From the NCBI RefSeq assembly GCF_036321145.2, contig NC_086245.2:31364287-31428286 (forward strand): a stretch of DNA of 64,000 bases. Reading direction: 5' to 3'. Of the stretch, positions 52,143 to 63,591 are shown in pieces. The DNA comes from Pelmatolapia mariae (lineage: Eukaryota > Chordata > Actinopteri > Cichliformes > Cichlidae). Positions within the stretch are counted from its first letter, which is position 1; every line of letters begins with the position of its first letter. The position numbers were made by a program, and so were the translations under genes. The notes beneath the pieces are model-generated. The model did no database searches. It worked only from the letters and a program-made list of their open reading frames with translations, and was not told the origin of the DNA.

Positions 52143-52838
52143 ATGGCTGAACACATGATGATGCCCATGAACCATGGCTTCAGGATGGGCATGAATGGGC
52201 CACCACAGCACAACTGCCAGCGCAGTCTGCCCAATGGCCAGGTAATGCACTATGGCAGGAACCCTCAGAGCAATATGGAAGCTGCCATGAGACAGAGACC
52301 GGGTATGGTGGGACCTGGAGGGATGGTCCCTGTGAATGGAGCTCCCATGGCCAACCACCACCACCAAATGATGTCTGGTAGCATGATGTACAATGGCCAG
52401 TGTCCACAGCAACAGCAACAGCACCACCACTTGCACTCTCAGCAGCAGCAGCAGCAGCAGCAGCAAGGAGGACACCCACAGCAGTACCTTCCTGGGAATC
52501 TCACTTCACAGCAGCTCATGGCCAGCATGCACCTGCAAAAACTCAACACTCAGTATCACGGACACCCGCTGAGCTCAACTAATGGTCACCATCTGCCGAA
52601 TGGCCCTCAGTACCGGATGGGCCCGGCCCAGCTTTCCAGCATGCAACACATTAGTGGGCCTTTGGGGCTGAATGGTATGGACATGGATCTGATCGATGAG
52701 GAGGTTCTGACTTCACTGGTACTGGAATTTGGTTTAGATCGCATTCAGGAGCTACCCGAGCTCTTCCTGGGACAGAATGAGTTTGACTTCATATCAGACT
52801 TTGTGTGCAAACAGCAGCCGAGCACAGTGAGCTGTTGA
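52143..52838 (+). CDS. cited4: CITED-family transcriptional co-regulator, 231 aa, probably Cited4
   Basis: CITED proteins are nuclear co-regulators that bind the TAZ1 (CH1) domain of p300/CBP and can compete with HIF-1alpha or support TFAP2. The N-terminus MAEHMMMPMNHGFRMGMNG is the conserved CR1 block. The middle (about 30-130) is Met/His/Gln-rich with two poly-Gln stretches, one coded by a CAG run at 52440-52463. SQQLMASMHLQKLNTQYHG is a further conserved block. The C-terminal CR2 (about 178-231) is acidic and hydrophobic: MDMDLIDEEVLTSL, LPEL at 204-207 (the TAZ1-binding motif), FLGQNEFDF and a VSC end. LTSL and LFLGQ fit CITED4 rather than CITED1/2 (LMSL, LWLGQ), though Cited3 is not fully excluded. 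The coding exon has no intron, as is usual for this family. The ATG is six bases after the splice acceptor and is the only plausible start. Confidence 0.95.
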   Translation: MAEHMMMPMNHGFRMGMNGPPQHNCQRSLPNGQVMHYGRNPQSNMEAAMRQRPGMVGPGGMVPVNGAPMANHHHQMMSGSMMYNGQCPQQQQQHHHLHSQQQQQQQQQGGHPQQYLPGNLTSQQLMASMHLQKLNTQYHGHPLSSTNGHHLPNGPQYRMGPAQLSSMQHISGPLGLNGMDMDLIDEEVLTSLVLEFGLDRIQELPELFLGQNEFDFISDFVCKQQPSTVSC

Positions 52839-54837
52839 GGAATTTAGTTGAAAATTGTTTGGTTTGTTTGGATTCAACAGCCCAAAGAATGACTGAATGG
52901 CCACAGTAGCACAGCGAGAGGAGACAATCCCCCTGTTCTGTTTGGGTATTTCTGTATCTGTGTATATGACAGTGTCTGGTACAACTTCACGATGACCTGC
53001 CTGTGAGTTGTTGAAGAACTGTAATGGGCAAAAACGCAGAAAAAACACCAGGTTTCTCTGCTTTGAGACGGTGCCAGCAAGATCCGCTGCCTTTGGCCAA
53101 ATTGGGGCATCCTGATGCAGCGGGCTCCGTCTGTACCCATCTGGCCCACAGCACATGTGCCTACAGTGCCAAGGCTTTTGGACAATTGTAAATTTAACAA
53201 ACACAATGAGAAAAGCTGACCTAAAAGACTGTCATTCTGGGTCCACCAGATTTGGTGTAATCTTTTAAAGTGTTTTATCTCTGATGACAATTTTAACTAG
53301 TAGCAGACTATAGATCATACAAATTTATAAAAAAGTAGTTCTCTGAATTTGTTTATATGAGGAAGTAAGGATTTTTGTGTGCACATTGAAGGCTGGCTCT
53401 TCAAAACTGACTTCCTTCAAAAGATGACATTTCCTTGAAGAGCAGGAAAATGAAGTTGTGCATCATTCCAGAGTGGCACATTTTAGTTTATTTTGTGGGT
53501 AAAATGTGCTACATTGATTATTTCACTTATAATGTCATTTAACTGACTGACTAGGTGAAATCTGCATTGCATCTGTTTCCTGCTAAGTAACTATGACTGA
53601 ATCATTGGCAAAGTAGCACATTTCCTTGAGTCTTGGCTTTAACAAAGCTTTTATTTGTGCATCAAAGTCTCACCACTCCATGTCTGACATTCATATATGT
53701 GTTACAAGACAGGTTACTGCTGTATAGAACTGCAAGAACAGATACAAGGTGAACGCCCTCTTAGCATCTCAAAAACTGCATAATTATGACCTATTCAAAG
53801 TGTTAAGGAAAGTTAGACCCACAACAAAATCAGTTACTGGTGGCATAGCTAATGCTTAAATTTGTTTTCCAAAACAGGATTTTTAAAAAATGCATTTGAT
53901 TACAGTCTTTGTGTGCTTAGTGTGTACGTTTGTGGAATAAGGTATTTAAATCCCACCGAAGGGCATCCTCATCCCAAAAGTCATCGGTTGGTAAACCGAT
54001 CAAGAGACTGCGCAGAGAGAGGGAATGATAGAGAGAGAGATTTTGGCCTGTGGACACAATGCGTGGACACAGCACTCTGTGCAGCACTTAGTTTAATCAT
54101 TATTTAAATCTGTCACTACCTGTGGCGTTGATTTCATTAGACTGGAAGAGCAAACAAGTAGCAAAGCTGATGTTTTTTGCCATAAATGAGCTTGCTCTGC
54201 TGTGTTTCTACTGACAGGATTTGAATTACATGTTCTCACATGCTTGTCTTTACTGAGGTCAGCTTGCGCATTCTCTAGTGACTCAGTAATTATAAAATGG
54301 ACATATATGATGACTTTTTCTAAAAGTAATTAGGTTTTTGGTCATGGGTGAAGTCTTTCCACAGCAGGTTGGATGTGTGATAACTTTCTGTGCTCTTTGT
54401 GGAACTGTCAGAGGAGCCAGGGCGACACTGTGTTAATCTGTTCCAATACACCTGTGCTGTGCTTCCTGCGTCTCACTGGAGATCTGCCATCTTGAAGCTC
54501 TTGAGTCCAACAATGGGCATTGAAATGCTGTGGTAAAGACAGAATAAGTGCCAGCACTCTGCTTCACTTTCTCCCTGCCAGAATTGCAGACACACTCACA
54601 ACCTCATAGTTAAGGTGGAAATTCTTCTGGCCTTAGCAAGACAGTGGCCTCTGATTACCGCTATATCAACAAGCGCAGCCTTCTTGTGTATTGTATCTTT
54701 GTACTGTAGACTAGAGCTGAAGCTGATCTAGATACATTTAAGGTACTTTCAAAAAAATGTTTAAAAAAGCATTGTCAGAAATAAATGTAAGTCAGTGGCT
54801 GATTTTGATGTATTGACAAGAGATTATATTCTACTTT

Positions 54838-54886
54838 TTTTGTTTGTTTGTTTGTTTGTTTGTTTGTTTGTTTGTTTGTTTGTTTA
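54838..54886. repeat. (TTTG)n microsatellite
   Basis: About twelve TTTG units in tandem at 54838-54886. Confidence 0.97.
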
Positions 54887-55218
54887 GCAAAAAAGTGTGT
54901 AGATGTTTTTGGATGCAGGGCCTGAAGCTTTAAGACCAAGTGGACTGCATGTGTTGAAGGAAGCAAGAGGAATGCCACTGCTTTCTCACAAAGCAGCTGA
55001 GAATGTACAGCACAGTACTTTGTGGGAGCTTGTCTTACAATGGTAGATAAACATGTGAGATTGTAATCCTTATTCCAAATTACACACCATTAATTTGGGT
55101 GACAACCCGCCCGCCTACCCTCCCCCACACATTCTCCTCATCCTCCTCCTCCTTTCCCACTTCCACAAAGCTTTTGTAATGTTATTGATTATATTTGAAG
55201 AAAATGTATTTATTTTCA

Positions 55219-55224
55219 AATAAA
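55219..55224 (+). terminator. Candidate polyadenylation signal for the CITED transcript
   Basis: AATAAA within TTTTCAAATAAAATATTT, followed by a GT-rich stretch (GTGCTGTTTTTAATTGTATG). Confidence 0.45.
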
Positions 55225-55245
55225 ATATTTATTTAAAGTGCTGTT

Positions 55246-58020
55246 TTTAATTGTATGTCAGTGATTTCTTAATCCACTCTCAAAAGGAGCCAAACATGTA
55301 ACTTGTCATAAAGATACAGCACTGTTGATATATACCGTGAGCCTTGAGAGATGCTCTTTATTTGCCTGATCTTTTTTTTATTGGTTCTCAAGACTTCCAC
55401 ACCCACAATAAGCAATGAGCAAGCAGAAGAGCAAAGTACAAGTTACATATCCTAAATAGTAGAGAGTCAGCACTCTGTCAACACAGAGAATGTTTTTGTT
55501 GGTTCATTGTGTGTTATAGAATTTAAAAAAAAGTTTAACAACCTGCAAAGTAACAGCATACCAGAGTAAAGATTTATAAATACATACATACAACACTGGC
55601 TTTACACATGTATGCTTTAGGAAGCCTGTCTTCACAAAAGTATTTCAAATGGCTCACAGAGACATCCTCCCACACTGACACATTTAAATGACAAGTCTTG
55701 TTTTCTCTTAAGGCCTTTATTTCTCTCTGTTAGAGCTGAATAAAGAGCTCACTGCACATTTCCAGCTAGAACTTTTGCTCTACCATTTTTCTAAAAGAAC
55801 AGCTCTGTGGGGACTTACGATTAAAAAAAAAGTCTAATTGAAATTCTAATTAGCTGTGCAGTAAAGTCATACTACTAGACCTCAAATACACGTGCTGTTT
55901 TACATGGTGTTCGTCAAGGCAGGATTTTGTCCTTGAGCTGTTTTTAATAGGTTGCTGAAAACTGTGAGAACTGGTGCAGGCTTGCAGGAACCCAAATCTG
56001 TAGAAGGACAGACACTAGTAGCATCTAAGATTTGTGCCACTAGCCATGGTTTGCAGACAGTCAAGTGCTAAGTAACCCAAACCAAAATGTTGTGCATCCT
56101 CTAAACATTTAATCCATGATGTTTTATTAAGAAAAATCTAAGAAAGAAGCCTGCATTACATTGCCTACACAATTAGAGTTATTTCAAAATGACTAAACGA
56201 ATTAAAACTGTGTACACATAGTCTTTATACTGGAATATAATAAATTGTGAATAAACACTATAAAATGTAGCAGGTTCAGAAATATGCTGGACTTAGGAAA
56301 CATTTTTGTCTTCATGACAAATGAGAGAAACACAAATAAAGATAAATAAGGTGTAAAAGCAAAGACTATATAAAATAATTTCAATAATGAAAAGGTAATG
56401 CTATGCAGCAATGTGCAAAAGTTTTAAAGCCCTTGTAAGGATGCTTTCAAAATTGCAGTGGTTCTATTCATCAGCTATTTCATAAAATTGAACTCAAATC
56501 ACTTCTCATTGACTAATATGCATATAGTTGTTAACCCTGAGACCAAGGTCATCATAGGTACACTATTATGCAGTCTCCCCCAATAGACTGCTGAGACCAC
56601 CAAGAGTCAAACCCACTGCCTTTCAGTTTCATCTTGAAATTCTCTCCAGGAAATTTCTAAACAGAAACAAAGTCTGAGTCCAAAGCTCACTGGGAACAGT
56701 GCTGACCAAGCTGTCAGTAAAAGTGGAAAGGACTACAGACTAAGCAGATTTCAAAGACGTATACCAGGAATTATTACTTGGCCATCATATCTGTCTGTGT
56801 ATCTATCTATAACTGTCTCAATGTCTGCAACAGAAGGATATAATCAAGGCTTCAAACCTCAGACTGTTAAGGTTGTTCCAATCACGTTGGACAACTTGGA
56901 AGGCTCTGTGGTAACAACAGCATTTCGGGCTGAACATTCCTTCTCTTCTTGTATTTGCAGCTACATCTTCATGACTCTAGCTAAATGAAAGTCTAAAGCA
57001 GCTGCACATAATTCTTTGCTAATCTATTAAAACGTAAACCTTGCAAGCTGAATTAAAGTACCACTATGGTGCCTTACACCTGTTTCCTGTTCTGAATTAG
57101 GTTCACCTTTTTCTACACCAACACTTGCCAGCAAATAGTTGAATAGATATTACACATTTAAGAAAAATTAACAGTCTCTAATTATAACAGACAGAATATC
57201 AACCAAATAAAAAAACAGATTATATAACAGTTATAAATTGATTTACAAGTCATTGAGTGAAATTAGTATTTGATCATTAAGCAACACATGGCTTAGTATT
57301 TGGTGGAGAAACCCTTGTTAGCAAGCACATCTGTGAAACATTTCTTGTTACCAGGTTTGCATATATATCAGGATACATAGCAGTAAGATTGAGACTAGCT
57401 AGGCCATTCCATGACCTCAGTTTTTCATTAGCCACTCCTTTGTTGCATTGATGGAAGTTTTTTGTGGAAGGACGATTTAAGATCCATCGTCAGTGTTCTG
57501 GCTAAAGGAAAGAGGTTTTCTTAATCTGTTACTACCAAAAGGGCTTTCTGAGCTTCCTGTTCGAACATGACATGCCCAAAATGAATGGAGTATTTCTCTG
57601 CAAAAACAAACTCTGTGTAAACAATCTTGATATTAAAATAAACTAACACTTGTGAGATTTCATCAGAGGTGTAAATATTACAGCAGATGTTACTTTGTCA
57701 AAGTGAATAAGCTGGAACACAGAAAAAGTAAGTAAATTTTTTCCTCTAATTGTTTTTATTTTTTAGCATATAACCCCTTTAAAAATACGCTTTAGTTCAG
57801 ATTTTAATTCAGAAAATCAGTAATCAACATATAAACATCCTCTGTGCAAAGATTTATGCTTCTAATGTGAAACAATGAAAAATGACTGCACATTTAATAA
57901 TTAAATATTCAGGCGTTGTGCAGTTTGTCCAATTTTGGCACACTCTAGAGACCATATGTCAGTTGAATTTTTTTAGGAAGTAAAAAGAAGAAAATTTTTC
58001 GTTTGAATGCCCAAAATAAT
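55246..58020. other. Unassigned intergenic DNA
   Basis: No gene or named repeat recognised; AT-rich. Confidence 0.4.
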
Positions 58021-58029
58021 GAATTAATG

Positions 58030-58145
58030 AATTGGCTTCTATTGGCCGATTTGCAAGATTGACACCGCTTTTTAATCATTTGAGCCAATAGAATCACAGT
58101 AATGATGCCGCGTTCGTGTCAGTTCCACCAATCACAAGTTGCAAA
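58030..58145. promoter_or_regulatory. Cluster of three CCAAT boxes
   Basis: TATTGGCC near 58039 (inverted CCAAT), GCCAATAG near 58084 and CACCAATCAC near 58126 lie within about 100 bp. Around 45 and 40 bp spacing suits NF-Y-type promoters. No TATA box or recognisable exon follows; the frame at 58207-58425 has no domain. Confidence 0.35.
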
Positions 58146-58485
58146 GCAAAAACCCCACATGGCCCTAAATTTATGACAGGTGGAGTAACTGGGCTGAAAA
58201 TGGCTATTGTTGACGGAAGTGGCTCAGATGCATGGTGTTAGTGAGGCCATTATCAGAAGCTGCATCTACTATCTACAGCAGCTATCAGCTACTGGTGAAA
58301 AACAACAGAGGGAACCGGAAATGCAAACAATGCTTTGTGTTAGCGCATTTGTTAAGCTACACATTTTTGTGATTTTCTTTCTTCATTTGCGGCTGGTTCA
58401 GTTAATTTTGGCCAGAGGGTGGTGAAACTTGCCGTTTTGGAATCTGTGAGAGCTCTGCTAGCTAACCAGGCTTCGTTTTAGTGAT
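58146..58485. other. Unassigned DNA between CCAAT cluster and LINE
   Basis: Contains an open frame of 72 aa (58207-58425) with no recognisable domain. It could be a first exon of an unknown gene or repeat-derived. Confidence 0.3.
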
Positions 58486-61400
58486 GGGAATTCCAGCTCT
58501 TTTTAGGCCAATGGTTGGTTTTTACTGGCTTCCCATGTTCCCCCTGAACTGTTTTGCCTCCTCTACTGGCTTCTTGCTAAGACTTTAGAAAAGGTATTGG
58601 CTAAGCACCTTACAGCTTATAGTATTTGACTTGGACAAACTACAGTACACTTGACAAATTTCAATCTGGCTTTCATAGATCTTATACTACTGAAGCTGCA
58701 CTTCTTAGAGTGATACAATTTACATTTTGATACAAAAACATGCAGGAAAATGTTCTGTTTTGCAGATGTTGGACCTTATCTCTGCTTTTGATACTGTTGA
58801 CCACCACATTTTGCTTGATAGATTGAAATATTGGATGTATCTGCTTTGAAGTGGCTCACATCATATCTGTCTGAACTGTGTTTTTCTGTAGTTGTTTCTA
58901 AGTACAGGTCCCCATCCTCTTCTCTTAGCCAAGGTTTTGTATTGGGGCTTCATTGTTTCTATTATATCTCCTCCCTCCTCAGGCCACTATGAGGATATTT
59001 AAGGACATCTGCTAACACTGCTATGCAGATGACATTCAATTAGGTATGTCTTTTAACCCCTAGGATAATTCCAAGCTGCAGATCTTGAATGGGTGCTTAG
59101 ACTCTATTAAAAGTTGGATGACCGGTTGGATGCGGCGCTGCTGCACTGGGCCCTGGTACGGATGGGCCTGGGCCCCCTTTCCCTGGCGGGTTGCAGAGTA
59201 TGGGGGTGCCTACTGGGGTCAGCGGGGGAGCTGGCCCCAGGGAGGGGTCACTTGCCCCTCCCTTCCTTCCCTCCCCATCTCCAGCTGCCTCCCTCTTCCC
59301 GCTCCACCACAATCACCCACACATGCAGGGCCTTGGGGTAGGGGTGTGTCACCAGGGTGCAGAGGAGGCATCCCCCCCCCCCCCCCCCCCCCCCCCCGTC
59401 CCCTTCTGGCTGCCTCTGCCTCAATTTTATCTCACAACTTAGACATTCACATTACTCACACTCTCATAACACATACATATAGGATCTTGGGGGTGGGCAC
59501 GCAACACGGACTCCAAATTACCATCAGGGTGTACACCTCACCCCTGGCGTCATTGCCCACCTCTCAATTTTAAATACACGTAGACATTGAGGGCTAGCAG
59601 GAGGGGCTATGCGCTTACCTGCTGCTCTCTGGCAGGTAGCTCCATGCCCTCCTGGGTTTTAAATGCACCTTAGAACACACATACATTAACACTACATATG
59701 AGCGGGTGGAGGGAGGTTTGGAGTCTTCTCACACCCCCGTTCTCTGCGGCCTGTTGGGGCAGGGGGGCTGGGAGAAGGAGTAGGCCGTCCGACTGGGGTC
59801 TGGAATGTGGGGCCTCCCTGCTGCTGCACAGTCGGGGCGGTCTGCTTCTCCCCACTGCAGGGAAAAGGGTAACACCACCTGGGTCTGGGTGCAGTTTCCC
59901 CCTCCAGGGGCAAGGGTACCTAGACCCGGTTCTTAGAGTACGCTTGGGGAGTGTGATTGTGTGTACAATGTCTCTTTATGTCTGTCTTCACGTTGGTTGA
60001 GTGTGGAGTAATTGCTTATGAGAGCATGAGGGTGGGAATGGATGTTTGTATCTGTGTGTGCCTGTATGTCTGTGTCTATATGTCAGGTTGGGTATCAGAC
60101 GCCACCTCTCTGGGGACATCTCAGGCCCTCCAAGGTTTGGAGGCCTATCTCCCCCCACCACTTCCCCTGCCGGTGGCGGACGCCCTCAGACATCGGTGCG
60201 TTGGTGGATCTTTGTGTCCGGGGATGGGCGTCCAGGTACACACCGGCTCACTCCTGGTGGCTGCTTGTCGGGGCCTGGAGCCTGGGGCTCGCTCGGGCCA
60301 CTTCGGGGGTGGGGTGCCCTCGGCCTCTCTGCCTGGGACTTGGTCACTCAGGCACAACCGGCTGCCGGCGGAGCTCACGGGCACGTCACTGCAACCCCCC
60401 CTGGCTTCTGCTCCGCGGCTGCTGAGTGACCCCTCATCTGGGACTCTCCTCAGCTCTTTCTGGGATAGTGGCGCGGCTGCCCCTCTGTTGGTCTTCCTTG
60501 GTCTCTTGTGTTCTGGGGGCCTCTGGATGTCTGGAGTTTTGATCTCCTCCATACCTGCTTCATGCCCTGGAGGACGGGGCTGTGGCTCCCCACACCCTCT
60601 AGCAGATCATTACATGAAGGAACCTATTAAAAACAAGCGCGCTCATGCTCACAGGTGTATACACGGGTGCTCACACACACAAACTACACCCTTTTTGGCT
60701 CCTACCTCAAAGCACACTGTGTGCTGTCAATCTTACGTGCTGCACAATAATGTTTAATATTTAGTATTTACTGTCATATTCCCATATATCCTTGTGATGT
60801 TGTTTATTCTATTACTCTCGTTTTCTTCTGCTTGTTTTCTTTTTTCTTTCTCAACAGGTGATCCAGGTGATCGATATATGTATTTTTTGTCTACTTATTC
60901 TGTTGGTTTTTGTTTTTTGCCCTTTTTCCCCGTCCCTCTTCTCAGCTGTTTTTCTTTCCCTCTTTCTTTCTCCCCTTTCTTTCCCCCAGTCAAGTCTGTC
61001 CCGTATTCAGCAAGTGAAAATAAAATAAACAATAAAAGGTGAATCAAATAGACCATTACGGCAAGGCTGGGATGGTCCATTTGGTAAAGTAAATCCGTTG
61101 GGCATCTTTCTTCGCCTTTAGACAATAATTCTGATGGCAAAAGAGCCAAACGGGACAGGCAAAAAAAAAAAAAAAAAAGACAACTTTCTCAAACTTGATG
61201 AAGAAAAACACTGAATTTGTTGTTTGAGCCCCTGATAGATTTGTGCCTGGGGTAATGAAAGCTTTTGGTCCTCTTGCGACATTTGCTAAATTGTCGACCA
61301 GAAGCCTTGGGGAAACTCTACTCTCACTTTGGATGCTAATGTCAAATCTCTGGTAGATAAAATATTGCCAAGTTAAGTTCCATTGTGTTACGCTCTGAAC

Positions 61401-61738
61401 TGATTGGTTGTTTTTCATGCATTTATTTTATCATGTTTGGGTTACTGTAATTCACTGTTAATTTGTCTAAAGGAAAAACTTCCTGGAATCTCTGCAGGTT
61501 GTTCAGAATGGAGCTGTGAGGATTCTAACTAAATTTTCAAAGTACTGTCATGTCACATCATTGGTGTTCCAGCTGCTCTGACTCCCCTTTGAATTTAGAG
61601 TCTATTTCAAGATTGTGGTTCTGACGGTTAGGGCTCTACATGGACCACCTTACATCAGTGAACTTTTTTTTTCTTTTTAATGCTCTGCTATTTTGTTGTG
61701 AACTTTCAAGAGGTGCTATACAAATAAAATTGTACTTA
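58486..61738 (+). mobile_element. L2-like LINE, degenerate, split by a GC-rich insertion
   Basis: The 5' piece (58486-59118) shows FHRSYTTEAALLRVIQ, LISAFDTVDHHILLDRLKYW and a later YADDIQL-like AMQMTFN frame near 59025, then LDSIKSWM. The 3' piece (from 61180) continues with FSNLMKKNTEFVV-type sequence, APDRFVPGVMKAFGPLATFA and LQVVQNGAVRILTKFSK, ending with CAAATAAAATTGTACTTATT. The order matches one fish L2-type element with an insertion between the RT palm and thumb. Many stops; non-functional. It is a different subfamily from the LINE at 34.8 kb. Confidence 0.8.
59119..61179 (+). mobile_element. GC-rich poly(A)-ended insertion of unknown family
   Basis: About 2.06 kb, GC-rich in its first 1.5 kb, with a run of 26 C at 59372-59397 and pyrimidine-rich tracts at 60830-60990. 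It ends with an A18 tract at 61161-61178, which suggests retroposition in + orientation. A short AAUAAA-like ATAAAATAAACAATAAAAGG lies near 61018-61040. It interrupts LINE coding sequence. The overlapping open frames (up to 266 aa at 59957-60757) show no recognisable domain or codon logic, so I do not call a gene. The family is not identified. Confidence 0.6.
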
Positions 61739-61740
61739 TT

Positions 61741-63585
61741 TACCTCCCTGAACTGTTTTGTCCCTGTGGGCAACCCGGTCAGCCTCCCAAACTCTTTCTT
61801 CCCTGCCATGGGCCACTGCCAGTCCCCAGAATTGCTCTGGGACTTGTTTACCTTGTGGAGGTATGGTACACACGACACAGGAGCTGTAACTTTCCATTCC
61901 GACTTTATTCATCTCCAAACTACAACTGGACACATTGCGCCAAAAACCAGCAGAACCCCTCCTCCCGATCTGGGTGTGAGTGTAGCCCTCTGGTGGGCCA
62001 CCACACATGCCCCCGGGCCGGCACCAACGGATCATCCTGCAGAACGTGCACAGGTTTAAGCCGGTCAACTGAAACTACCTCTTGCCGACCCCCGAAGTCC
62101 AAAACGAAGTGCTTGTGGCCCGGCTTTATAACTCTATATGGGCCATTATAAAGCGGACGCAAGGGGGGTTGATGAGCATCGTGCCTGACAAAAACAAACT
62201 GACAGGAGTCCAACGATTTCGGGGTGGGAAGACAGCACAGGGGTATCGAAACATGGGGGGGGGGGGGCTCTCAGGCAGAAACTCCCCAGGTACACGGAGG
62301 GGCTGACCAAGGACCAGCTCAGCTGGAGAAACGCCGAGATCGTCCTTTCCTGCGCTGTGCAATCCCAATAAAACCCAGGCAAGACGGTCAACCCAGTTGC
62401 CAACCGTCAAAGAAGGCCAGAGCGCAGCCTTGAGTGACCGGTGAAACCGCTCGCACATGCCGTTAGCCTGCGGGGGTATGCCATGGATTCAGTGGACCTT
62501 GACCCCCAGGCCGTCAGCCATGGCAGACCAAAGATCTGAAACGAACTGGGGGCCCCTGTCCGAGGTAATGTCAGCGGGGGGACCAAAACATGAAACCCAT
62601 GTCGACACGAAAGCCCTGGCCACCGCCTCTGGCGTCATGTAGGCCAGGGGGATCGCTTCCGGCCACCTGGTTGTGCGATCCACCACAGTCAAAAGGTGTG
62701 TGAAACCCTGCGACTGCGGAGGGCCAACCAGATCGACATGCACATGGTCGAAACACCGACCAGGGACACGGAAGGGTTCGAGGGTCGCCTGCATGTGTCT
62801 GTGGATCTTTGAACATTGTTCAAAGATTGGAACACACACCACAGCCCAGTCCTTCACTGATTTCCGCAGGCCCGGCCAAATGAACCTGGCACTGACCAGC
62901 TTGACTACGCCCGGATGAGAGAGGGCGTGGACAGAGTCGAAAACGCGAAAGGGGAACCACCAGTCGCGGGCGACCCGTAGAAACGTCGCACAGCAAACAG
63001 GGACCACCCTCCCACACCAGCGTGTCCTCCAACACGAGGCCCGTCTGCGTGGAACGAAGTGCAAGGACATCTGGGTCGGCGCGCTGCTCAGCGGCCATGG
63101 CGGCGTAGTCGACGCCGACATACACGGGAGAAACCAACACGCGGGACAGACAGTCAGCAACCCGGTTGGACTTACCAGCCACATGCTGAATGTCCGTCGT
63201 AAACTCCGAAATGGCCGCTAACTGGTACTGCTGGAGCGCTCTCCAAGGGTCAGAAATCTTGAACATAGCGAAGGTCAAAGGCTTGTGGTTGACGTACGCG
63301 GTGAAACTGCGACCCTCGAGAAAAAAACGAAAATGCTGCATCGTGAGGTTTAGAGCCAACAACTCTCTATCGAAAACGCTGTACTTGCGTTCGGCGTCAC
63401 GGAGCGTGCGACTGAAAAAGGCGAGCGGCTGCCAGACGCTGGAGATGCGCTGTTCCAACGGATGTTGCCCACTGCAACATCCGACGCGTCAGTGTCAACA
63501 GAGTCCATCAGGCGCTGAAAAGTCTGCACGGCACCTTTCAGCCCGAACGGCATGCGTAGAAACTCAAACAAACCTCCAAACCTTC
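61741..63585 (-). pseudogene. Ty3/gypsy retrotransposon pol fragment with RT deletion
   Basis: Minus-strand domains in order are: RT piece (FEFLRMPFGLKGAVQTFQRL, 63571 down), RNase H (TDASDVAV, FFSRTLRDAERKYSVFDREL, VAGKSNRVADCLSRV; 63458-63140), integrase zinc and core region (HPGVVKLV, VHVDLVGPPQS, TSDRGPQFVS; 63000-62489), integrase C-terminus (CERFHRSLKAALW, 62458-62126) and a tail with GPYRVIKPGHKHFVLDFGGR (62213-61920). Only a few residues separate QRLMDSV from DTDASDV, so the palm YxDD box and RT thumb/connection are deleted. Frames shift at least three times, and a G13 tract at 62255-62267 breaks one of them. No LTR is visible. Confidence 0.88.
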
Positions 63586-63591
63586 GTTTCG

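Larger units (their letters stand above)
52839..55245 (+). other. CITED 3' UTR (probable extent)
   Basis: About 2.4 kb without another gene, ending at AATAAA (55219-55224) in a T/A-rich context. ATTTA motifs are scattered through it. A (TTTG)n tract is at 54838-54886. Polyadenylation could also use earlier sites; the end is inferred. Confidence 0.45.

Noticed and set aside
52122..52479. Leu-rich and Ala-rich minus-strand frames of 99-117 aa
   Set aside because: Antisense of the CAG-rich CITED coding exon.
52839..53290. Minus-strand frames of 136-138 aa downstream of CITED
   Set aside because: Lie in the 3' UTR on the opposite strand, no domain; likely chance.
59957..60757. 266-aa open frame, the longest in the GC-rich insertion
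   Set aside because: No domain or conserved motif, overlaps several other open frames of similar length in all phases, and lies in compositionally biased retroposed DNA.
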